Positions 7,093 through 12,619 of a stretch of DNA of 18,613 nt are shown here, in pieces (the first letter of the stretch is position 1; every line of letters starts with the position of its first letter). This stretch comes from Flavobacteriales bacterium UBA5939. Its GTDB lineage: Bacteria > Bacteroidota > Bacteroidia > Flavobacteriales > Schleiferiaceae. A program made the position numbers and the translations under genes. The notes beneath the pieces are model-generated. The model ran no database searches. It worked only from the letters and a program-made list of their open reading frames with translations, and was not told where the DNA came from. The stretch is from positions 1 to 18,613 of the forward strand of contig DJCX01000010.1 of assembly GCA_002430755.1 (NCBI GenBank), written 5' to 3'.

Positions 7093-7731
7093 ATGCAATT
7101 GGACTTTCCGACTATCCGTTCATTTTTTCGCCGTTATGGTGGGTATGTGATTATCTTCTTTCACACCATTGGCCTGTTTTTATTGGGTGGGAATTGGCGT
7201 CAGGATTTCGTTTTTCTCACTTCCTACAACCTTCTTTTGCTGATGGCAGTGTATTTGGTGAGTACAGAAACTCCTAAAAATAAGTTCACTTACATACTTC
7301 CTGTCGTACTTGGTTTTGTTATTGAAGTAGTTGGAACGAATACCGGTTGGCCATTTGGTGAATACGCCTACGGGAGCGCCCTAGGACTATCGATTGCAAA
7401 CACACCATTGATGATCGGTGTGTTGTGGTGGCTTTTGATTCGTTCCATGTACGATGTACTCTCGGTGAAGATTTCCTCCGTATGGGCCAAATCCTTGTTA
7501 GTAGGCGCTGCAATGACAGCTATGGATGTACTGATAGAACCGGTCGCGATTGAATTAAATTTCTGGAGTTGGGAGGGTGAATCTGTCCCAATGTCTAATT
7601 ATATCGCTTGGTTTGTGCTCTCCACGCTATTCACTAGAATTACTGTATCAGGTCATGCGAAGAACCCAATGAGTTTATGGGTACTCATGGTCTTGAATGT
7701 ATTCTTTACAATTCTTTGTTTACGGTACTAA
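7093..7731 (+). CDS. cruF: CruF-like carotenoid 1',2'-hydratase (DUF422 carotenoid biosynthesis protein)
   Basis: A 212-residue membrane protein of the DUF422 family, which includes CruF and bisanhydrobacterioruberin hydratase. These enzymes add water across the C-1',2' double bond of an acyclic psi end, giving a tertiary hydroxyl. Family motifs visible: FVIEVVGTNTGWPFGEYAYG (75-94, with Glu78, Asn83, Glu90), PLMIGVLWW (105-113), and MDVLIEPVAIELNFWSW (144-160, with Asp145, Glu149) followed by NYIAWF (169-174). About six hydrophobic segments are predicted by eye. Together with CrtYcd and CrtZ it fits a pathway to saproxanthin- or myxol-like monocyclic xanthophylls. It is on the same strand as crtZ-crtYcd but separated by three unrelated genes and so probably has its own promoter. 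Confidence 0.88.
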   Translation: MQLDFPTIRSFFRRYGGYVIIFFHTIGLFLLGGNWRQDFVFLTSYNLLLLMAVYLVSTETPKNKFTYILPVVLGFVIEVVGTNTGWPFGEYAYGSALGLSIANTPLMIGVLWWLLIRSMYDVLSVKISSVWAKSLLVGAAMTAMDVLIEPVAIELNFWSWEGESVPMSNYIAWFVLSTLFTRITVSGHAKNPMSLWVLMVLNVFFTILCLRY

Positions 7732-7756
7732 AAAAAACCGACGCTAATAGTGCCGG
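7730..7756 (-). terminator. Intrinsic terminator for the DUF4252-padR-pspC operon
   Basis: Read on the minus strand: CCGGCAC, loop TATTA, GCGTCGG, then eight T. The 7-bp stem (7738-7756) has one G-T wobble and one A-C mismatch. It lies 28 bases after the stop of the PspC gene. The T-run overlaps the stop codon of the convergent cruF gene. It has no T-run in the plus direction. Confidence 0.65.
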
Positions 7757-7784
7757 CTTCACAGTATAGAACTAGAGTAGGGGT

Positions 7785-9422
7785 CTAGTTTTCTTTTAAT
7801 TTTTTGATCTCAAGTTCAAGCGCTTCTATTTGCGCTTCAACAGCTTCTGATTCAAAATAGTCGATTTCTTCGCAGTCCATGCACACTAGACCGCGACGCT
7901 CCATTTTCCAAGTGTGCCCAATCATTTCGCCGTCCCACATGTTATGGGCGTTTTCAATGCCGTACAATAGATTTTCAACACTTGGGTCTAAGTACACCTC
8001 ACTACCTATGGGGAGATATAGTGTTACTTGGAGCTCTTGACCTCGATACAAAGCTTCCTCAGGCACGGTAAAGTACTCGCTTAGGCTCATAACAGGACCG
8101 ACTTGCTCGAAGGGATAATCGAATTGCATCGCACGCTTTCGAGCATCTGAATTACTTGAGCCTCTGGCGCGATGTTTCATGGCTAATGAAGCCGACGGGT
8201 CAAAAGACTTTTTAATGTCCAGTTTAACATTTTCGATACGCAGATTGTCGTCGTCTATTTCAAAGAGGAACCCATCGGATTCTTCAAGTAATTCAGCCCG
8301 CATGTCAAACGTGTTGCCTTGAAGTTCTACCGTTCGCATTTCTGTAGTGCTTACTTTGAAACTGCTGAGAACATTACCACCCGCATATAACAGTAATGCA
8401 AGGCCTATAAAGAAACTCGTACCGCCAACTATATTGACTAATCTTCCATTCGCCAATGGTCTTTTAAAGGCTTTAGCCAGTAGAGTAGTTAGTCCAAGAA
8501 TGGGAAATAGTAGAGTCAGTAGGGTTCCAATCCGCATCAATGTGAGTTCTATTCCGGATCCTAAAATGGCTTCCGCAGCATTAAGTCCGAGAATATTACC
8601 GTCAATAGAAATAAAATCGATCCCTCCGAAATTCCAAGTGCTTGCGATCACTCCGAACAATGCGACAAACAGCGTAAAGCCAATAACTAAGCAAACAAGA
8701 ATAAAGAGCAATCCAAAGAACTTAAAAACTAATCTGAAGAGCCACTCTAGGATATTGATGATAATATTCAATCCTCTATTTATCGTCTTTCTTAACGATT
8801 GGCCAGTGCCTTGATTTTCTTCACGAAACCTGCCAAATCGTTCCTTAACACCGTCCAGCTCTTCCTTTACGCTTCTTTCAATATTGCTGAGGTTGACTGG
8901 TTCCCCGCGCATTTGAAGTTTCTGTGCCGTCGTTTTTGCCTCAGGAATAGCCATCCAAAGAATGAGGTAGGTAATAAAGCCAATGCCTGTAAAGAACAGC
9001 AATACTAGAAAGATGATACGAATCCAAACGACATCTGTTCCAAAATAGGCTGCGATACCACTTGCAACCCCGCCGATGATAGACTCATCTGTATTTCGGA
9101 ACAACCGTTTCTTACCCGCAGGTATCCCTGCAGAAGTATGAGGGGCCTCATCGCTGTCGTCTTCAAAATCTTGTGGAGCCCCAAGGGTGGCCTGGATGAA
9201 ATTGACGTCCTCAATGGTGACGGCCTCTCTTTTGAATTCCTGCATTCGCATTGAAAAAAGTTCAGCAATACGCGCTTCAATATCCGCGATGATTTCCGCA
9301 CCTCCTTCTTGAGATTCCAAGGCGTTCTTTACTTGGTTCAAATAGTCTCTAAAGGATTCATAGGCACCCTCATCTAGGTGGAAAATAATCCCTGCTAGGT
9401 TGATGTTTATCGTTTTATTCAT
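7785..9422 (-). CDS. PspC-domain membrane protein
   Basis: A 545-residue inner-membrane protein. Residues 1-90 form the small N-terminal region (MNKTININLAGIIFHLDEGA) common in Bacteroidota PspC proteins. A PspC domain follows (about 103-161: RLFRNTDE, IIGGVASGIAAYFG, then ILWMAIPE). Further hydrophobic stretches lie at about 219-262, 296-318 and 328-348, and a C-terminal region of about 190 residues is rich in beta structure, with a CxxC at CMDC and an acidic coiled-coil-like tail (EAQIEALELEIKKLKEN). In Proteobacteria PspC senses envelope stress with PspB; this long form's role is not established. The gene starts within the stop of padR (ATGA, 9419-9422), so it is probably a main target of that regulator. 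Confidence 0.9.
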   Translation of the reverse strand: MNKTININLAGIIFHLDEGAYESFRDYLNQVKNALESQEGGAEIIADIEARIAELFSMRMQEFKREAVTIEDVNFIQATLGAPQDFEDDSDEAPHTSAGIPAGKKRLFRNTDESIIGGVASGIAAYFGTDVVWIRIIFLVLLFFTGIGFITYLILWMAIPEAKTTAQKLQMRGEPVNLSNIERSVKEELDGVKERFGRFREENQGTGQSLRKTINRGLNIIINILEWLFRLVFKFFGLLFILVCLVIGFTLFVALFGVIASTWNFGGIDFISIDGNILGLNAAEAILGSGIELTLMRIGTLLTLLFPILGLTTLLAKAFKRPLANGRLVNIVGGTSFFIGLALLLYAGGNVLSSFKVSTTEMRTVELQGNTFDMRAELLEESDGFLFEIDDDNLRIENVKLDIKKSFDPSASLAMKHRARGSSNSDARKRAMQFDYPFEQVGPVMSLSEYFTVPEEALYRGQELQVTLYLPIGSEVYLDPSVENLLYGIENAHNMWDGEMIGHTWKMERRGLVCMDCEEIDYFESEAVEAQIEALELEIKKLKEN

Positions 9423-9757
9423 GATTGATTAGGTCTGGTGGTTAATATGGTTACGGCGCTTTGAAGCTCCTCCCAAGTCATTTTTAGTTCTTTTTGAAAA
9501 GCACGCCCTGAATCGGACAAAGAATAATATTTACGTGGAGGCCCTGAAGAGCTTTCTTCCCATCGGTATTCCAACAGGCCTGCATTCTTCAAGCGAGTCA
9601 AGAGTGGATACAAGGTTCCCTCAACAACGATGAGTTTGGCCTCCTTTAGTTGATCTATGATGTCGGAAGCGTATGCATCTGAGGAATCTAGAATACCTAA
9701 AATGCAGTATTCTAAGATGCCCTTACGCATCTGCGCTTTTGTATTATCAATCTTCAT
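9419..9757 (-). CDS. PadR family transcriptional regulator
   Basis: A 112-residue winged-helix repressor of the short PadR-s2 type. Typical sequence: the MRKGILEYCILGIL opening helix, YASDIIDQLKEA, EGTLYPLLTRLKNAGLL recognition helix region, then the wing GPPRKYYSLSDSGRAF and a short C-terminal dimerisation helix. Small PadR proteins usually repress their own operon and respond to a ligand or membrane stress. The start overlaps the end of the DUF4252 lipoprotein gene by 11 nt and the stop overlaps the start of the PspC gene by 4 nt, so all three are coupled. The dyad at 10252-10278 in front of the operon is the natural candidate for its operator. Confidence 0.93.
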   Translation of the reverse strand: MKIDNTKAQMRKGILEYCILGILDSSDAYASDIIDQLKEAKLIVVEGTLYPLLTRLKNAGLLEYRWEESSSGPPRKYYSLSDSGRAFQKELKMTWEELQSAVTILTTRPNQS

Positions 9758-10208
9758 GCAACTTCTTATTTAACGTGAAGTCTCCATACACCGTAACAAG
9801 CATAGTTATATTTTCTTCTTTAATCAGAAAATGGGCTTCATCGAAGCGAGTCTTGCTTCCTCTGATATAGACGTAATTTTCTTCATCGTCATTATCAAAT
9901 GCTACGCGGTGATAGTCAGTTCGCTTTAAGAATCGTTCCCAGTCTTTGGTGACTTCTGCGAGGTATCGGTCGTCATTTACCTTGAGCCACTGTATACGCT
10001 TGATTTCACCATTGAGTGTTTTTTCTAAATCTCCTGAAGTTGTAAAGTCTACGTCTATTGGAAGTGCACTTAAAAGAGAGCCGCCAAAGCTAAACCCGCT
10101 GACGTAGGGTTTTGGATTGTATTTCTCGTAGAGTTCGTCGGCTTTGCCTTTAGGCTGTGAACAAGCCATAAAGGGTAGGAACAGGGCAAACAATAGTATT
10201 CGTTTCAT
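9747..10208 (-). CDS. DUF4252 lipoprotein
   Basis: A 153-residue predicted lipoprotein. It begins MKRILLFALFLPFMACSQ: a short basic start, a hydrophobic core and a lipobox FMAC with the acylated Cys at residue 16. The rest has the DUF4252 pattern of Bacteroidota: an alternating strand-helix region ending in ENITMLVTVYGDFTLNKKL. Function of the family is unknown. The start at ATG 10208 is chosen because of the signal peptide and because the promoter and dyad would otherwise fall inside the coding region (another in-frame ATG is at 10298). It is the first gene of the operon with padR and the PspC gene, an arrangement recurrent in this phylum, so it likely belongs to an envelope-stress response. 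Confidence 0.85.
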   Translation of the reverse strand: MKRILLFALFLPFMACSQPKGKADELYEKYNPKPYVSGFSFGGSLLSALPIDVDFTTSGDLEKTLNGEIKRIQWLKVNDDRYLAEVTKDWERFLKRTDYHRVAFDNDDEENYVYIRGSKTRFDEAHFLIKEENITMLVTVYGDFTLNKKLHED

Positions 10209-10233
10209 CGAGTAGGGGTTTTTAAGTTTAATG

Positions 10234-10265
10234 CAAAGATATATGTATAAATAGGTACTATGCAA
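10234..10265 (-). promoter_or_regulatory. Promoter of the DUF4252-padR-pspC operon
   Basis: On the minus strand a TATCTTTG box (10234-10241) matches the TAnnTTTG consensus exactly. A TTG (10263-10265) lies 21 bases upstream, inside the 17-23 spacing known for Flavobacterium promoters. The leader would be about 20 bases long. This is the clearest promoter in the window. Confidence 0.7.
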
Positions 10266-10278
10266 TACAAAGTACCTA
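10252..10278. promoter_or_regulatory. 27-bp operator-like dyad over the padR operon promoter
   Basis: Two 13-base arms flank a single central base (10265). Left arm TAGGTACTATGCA; the right arm read in reverse complement is TAGGTACTTTGTA, so 11 of 13 positions match and the outer eight are perfect. The centre coincides with the TTG of the promoter, so a bound dimer would block RNA polymerase. The natural ligand is the PadR protein encoded as second gene of the operon; that is inference. Confidence 0.6.
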
Positions 10279-10298
10279 AAATTATGGCTGATGCTCAT

Positions 10299-10325
10299 AT
10301 TGATTCAAATTGATTCATATATGAA
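10299..10325. repeat. Tandem ATTGATTCA repeat and adjoining palindrome
   Basis: ATTGATTCA occurs twice with a 10-base period (10299-10307 and 10309-10317). The second copy runs into a perfect 12-base palindrome TTCATATATGAA (10314-10325). It sits between the two divergent promoters, one helical turn apart, as expected of cooperative protein-binding sites. The region is AT-rich, so chance is possible. Confidence 0.35.
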
Positions 10326-10409
10326 ACTTTGACACAATAGTTATTCCTGTTTCAGGGCTCAGTAATAGGTAATTTACTCGATATGAGAATTTTTTGAAAG
10401 GATGTCATC

Positions 10410-10417
10410 TAACTTTA
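10410..10417 (+). promoter_or_regulatory. Weak -7 candidate for the lipid desaturase gene
   Basis: TAACTTTA is one base off the TAnnTTTG consensus and lies 38 bases before the start codon. No TTG with correct spacing is seen. If used, the transcript would begin close to 10424 and include the inverted repeat at 10430-10455. Confidence 0.25.
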
Positions 10418-10429
10418 TAGAGACATTTA

Positions 10430-10455
10430 ACCTAATAAGCTAAACACTATTAGGT
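10430..10455 (+). promoter_or_regulatory. Perfect inverted repeat ending at a start codon
   Basis: ACCTAATA (10430-10437) and TATTAGGT (10448-10455) are exact reverse complements separated by 10 bases. The right arm ends directly before the ATG at 10456. As RNA it could fold into an 8-bp hairpin covering the ribosome-binding region; as DNA it could be an operator just downstream of the transcription start. The sequence does not say which. Confidence 0.45.
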
Positions 10456-11013
10456 ATGTTAGAATCTATTGTGACCGTCGCCATTCAAGTAGTAGGACTT
10501 TACTTCCTGCTCGATTTTGTAACTGGAGTAGTACATTTTTGGATGGATCGCTACGGAAGAGAGGATATGCCCATTGTGGGCAAAGCCGTTATTGAAATCA
10601 ATACTTGGCATCATGAAAATCCACGTAAAATGACCACTCGGAGTTACTGGTACCTCTGTAAAAGTACCTGGGTTGGAGTAGCATTTATGTTATTGGCCGT
10701 TTTTTTACTCACGGGCACGGTGAGTTGGAGATGGTGGTTTATAGCGGTCCTTGGAGTGAATGCGAATATCGTACACCAATGGGCGCACATGTTTCCAAAC
10801 GAAAAACCTGCGATAGTTAATTGGCTACAGAAAGTAGGTGTTATTCAGCGTCCTCACAATCATGCTCGACACCACACGAAGCCAGAGACTCGTGCATATT
10901 GCACCTATACACCTTGGTTAAACCCATTTTTAGATCGTATCCGTTTTTGGTTTACGATTGAGGCTATTCTGGCTCGGGTAAATATTTACACCACCGATCG
11001 CATCGACGGATAA
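10456..11013 (+). CDS. CarF/TMEM189-like lipid desaturase (Lipid_desat family)
   Basis: A 185-residue membrane protein of the family that includes plasmanylethanolamine desaturase (animal TMEM189/PEDS1, Myxococcus CarF) and plant FAD4. The di-iron His motifs are present: DFVTGVVHFWMDRYG (20-34, His27), WHHENP (51-56, His52/53), HQWAH (107-111, His107/111) and PHNHARHH (133-140, His134/136/139/140), followed by the family ending YCTYTPWLNPFLDRIRFW (148-165). Hydrophobic segments lie at about 5-25 and 72-110. Characterised members introduce the vinyl-ether double bond of plasmalogens or a trans-3 double bond in phosphatidylglycerol acyl chains; the substrate here cannot be read from sequence. 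It is transcribed alone, bounded by a strong terminator and an unusual upstream region. Confidence 0.88.
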   Translation: MLESIVTVAIQVVGLYFLLDFVTGVVHFWMDRYGREDMPIVGKAVIEINTWHHENPRKMTTRSYWYLCKSTWVGVAFMLLAVFLLTGTVSWRWWFIAVLGVNANIVHQWAHMFPNEKPAIVNWLQKVGVIQRPHNHARHHTKPETRAYCTYTPWLNPFLDRIRFWFTIEAILARVNIYTTDRIDG

Positions 11014-11018
11014 GAACT

Positions 11019-11045
11019 AAAAAGCCGCGCACCGCGCGGCTTTTT
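11019..11045. terminator. Strong bidirectional intrinsic terminator
   Basis: A perfect 7-bp GC stem GCCGCGC / GCGCGGC (11024-11030, 11034-11040) with loop ACC, flanked by five A and five T. It works in both directions and separates the convergent lipid desaturase and methyltransferase genes. Confidence 0.9.
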
Positions 11046-11051
11046 AATGCA

Positions 11052-11858
11052 TCATTTTTTCTTTTCCGCTTTTATAGCATAAACCAAGGGGAACAAACCT
11101 TCCTTCCCTTTAATCTGGTAGCGTCCCGCTTCTTTCTCAGTAGCTTCGAATATTTCATAAGGACTCCAGTCGTATTCATTAAAGAATACCATAGACCGAT
11201 CCTGATGGTCCACGATGGGTTTTACGAGATCACTAATACTGTGGTTCCAGGTATAATTCACCATTTTTTCTGCCTCTGGCGACGCATAGCTTCCTTCGCG
11301 CTCTTCTTTAATCACACCGGTATTGAAGTAGGGGTATTTTACTTCCTTGAAATCCTCATCCAAAATCCAAAGTACCGGGTGGAAATCAACCAATAGCAAT
11401 TTGCCTCCTGGCTTTAGATAATGAAAAGCGGCATCCATCCAAGCCCTGGCATCTGGGTGCCACCCTACAACACCATAGGAGGCAAATACGAAATCAAAAG
11501 CTCCCGCTAGCGTCGGATCGACATCAAGCGCATCTCGTTGAATAAACGCAGCATCTACATTGCAGTCTTTGGCCAGCTGCTGGGCTTGCGCGATCGCCTC
11601 TCCACTAAAATCTAATCCGGTGATGCTCTTTGCCCCAAGTATATTCAAGCTGATGGTATCCTGGCCGAAGTGACACTGCAGATGAAGTACATCCTTACCC
11701 TTTATGTCATGAAGTAAGTCCAATTCAATGGCATTCAGCGACATCTGATGTTCAATGAAGGAAGCATTATCATAGAATGCACTGCTGGGATGCAAGGAGG
11801 CCCAATGGTCCCACAAGGCCTTATTAGCGACCTTATAAGCTTCAAATTCTCCCATCAT
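11052..11858 (-). CDS. Class I SAM-dependent methyltransferase
   Basis: A 268-residue soluble methyltransferase. The SAM-binding region is visible: motif I VLHLQCHFGQDTIS (57-70), an acidic motif II in ITGLDFSGEAI (79-89, Asp83), and the post-motif FDFVFASYGVVGWHPD (121-136) with LKPGGKLLLVDFHPVLW (148-164). Motif I has the HLQCHFGxDT variant instead of DxGCGxG, which is common in a UbiE/Methyltransf_11-like group of unknown substrate. The C-terminal third (YTWNHS, FFNEYDWSPYEIF) probably forms the substrate cap. The start codon overlaps the upstream gene's TGA (ATGA, 11855-11858), so the methyltransferase is expressed with the secreted protein encoded before it. A small-molecule substrate is likely but unknown. 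Confidence 0.88.
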   Translation of the reverse strand: MMGEFEAYKVANKALWDHWASLHPSSAFYDNASFIEHQMSLNAIELDLLHDIKGKDVLHLQCHFGQDTISLNILGAKSITGLDFSGEAIAQAQQLAKDCNVDAAFIQRDALDVDPTLAGAFDFVFASYGVVGWHPDARAWMDAAFHYLKPGGKLLLVDFHPVLWILDEDFKEVKYPYFNTGVIKEEREGSYASPEAEKMVNYTWNHSISDLVKPIVDHQDRSMVFFNEYDWSPYEIFEATEKEAGRYQIKGKEGLFPLVYAIKAEKKK

Positions 11859-12619
11859 TTATAGTTTTTTGTTGCTTCTTGACGCTCCTTTTCTCGTTCG
11901 TACAACTCGTAGCAATCGAGCAGTGAAACCAAGAATTGGTAGTCATTAAAAGTACGTATCTCTGCGTCTGAATACTTGCAATAGAACATGAAGGCCTCCA
12001 TTTCTGCCTTGGGAATACCGGTCAATTCTTCCAAGATTTCTCTGTTACTGCCTTCTTCAAGTTTACGGCGGTAGTAATCCTCCTGTTGAAGTTTTCGAAG
12101 TGCGGCCAATTGTCTAGGTCGCTTGCCAAAACTGTAATACAATAAATCCAGTGGATTGGCGAGGGTAGGAGCCACAGCCTCAGGAATTCTAATATCAGCA
12201 TTGCTCGGGACACGCGGTTTGGCCTGGGGCATGGTCCGTGGGTTGTTCGAGGTTATGGCGTAAATACTTACTTCATCCAGGAGGAAATTTTTAGGGACCA
12301 ATTTTATCAGTTGTTCTTCCTTGATTTTAGAAACCACTGCAGAATCAATGGCGAGGTATTTGAATTGGTACCCAACATTCGAGAAGACAATCGTATCCCC
12401 CTGAGCTACTGAGATTTCGAAGTAACCGATCCCGTTTGTAACTGTGCCGGCAAAGGTCTTATTGTTCACCACATAGGAATTTGGTAGTGCAAAAGATGAA
12501 TCTCGATCGACAACAGTCCCTTTCAATATGTAACTTTGAGCCAAGGCGCTTGTACTGCAAGAGAACAGCAGCCCTACGACCAATGCAATTTTAAATAAAC
12601 GCTTAACGCTATAAATCAT
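11855..12619 (-). CDS. Exported protein with a carboxypeptidase-regulatory-like domain
   Basis: A 254-residue exported protein. The signal peptide is MIYSVKRLFKIALVVGLLFS followed by CSTSALAQ, with a probable cleavage site after Ala27. Next is a CarboxypepD_reg-like beta-sandwich (about 31-115: ILKGTVVDRDSSFALPNSYV, GTVTNGIGYFEISVAQGDTI, FSNVGYQ), the module found at the N-terminus of TonB receptors and in many Bacteroidota surface proteins. The second half is helical and charged, with no recognised domain. The start at ATG 12619 begins the signal peptide directly; a longer frame to 12700 lies inside the divergent ettA gene and would bury it. Its ATG overlaps the ettA ATG (CATG, 12617-12620), and it is co-transcribed with the methyltransferase downstream. 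Confidence 0.82.
   Translation of the reverse strand: MIYSVKRLFKIALVVGLLFSCSTSALAQSYILKGTVVDRDSSFALPNSYVVNNKTFAGTVTNGIGYFEISVAQGDTIVFSNVGYQFKYLAIDSAVVSKIKEEQLIKLVPKNFLLDEVSIYAITSNNPRTMPQAKPRVPSNADIRIPEAVAPTLANPLDLLYYSFGKRPRQLAALRKLQQEDYYRRKLEEGSNREILEELTGIPKAEMEAFMFYCKYSDAEIRTFNDYQFLVSLLDCYELYEREKERQEATKNYK
12531..12538 (+). promoter_or_regulatory. Candidate ettA promoter -7 box inside the divergent gene
   Basis: TAACTTTG is an exact match to TAnnTTTG, 79 bases before the ettA ATG and inside the coding region of the divergent exported-protein gene. No TTG lies 17-23 bases upstream. Since the start codons overlap, an internal promoter is required, which raises the plausibility of this box. 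Confidence 0.45.

Noticed and set aside
8347..8814. 155-codon open frame opposite the PspC gene
   Set aside because: Antisense shadow rich in Pro, Asn and Lys, with no motif, within a well-supported gene.
10209..10298. N-terminal extension of the DUF4252 protein
   Set aside because: It would place the promoter and dyad inside the coding region and bury a clear lipoprotein signal peptide.
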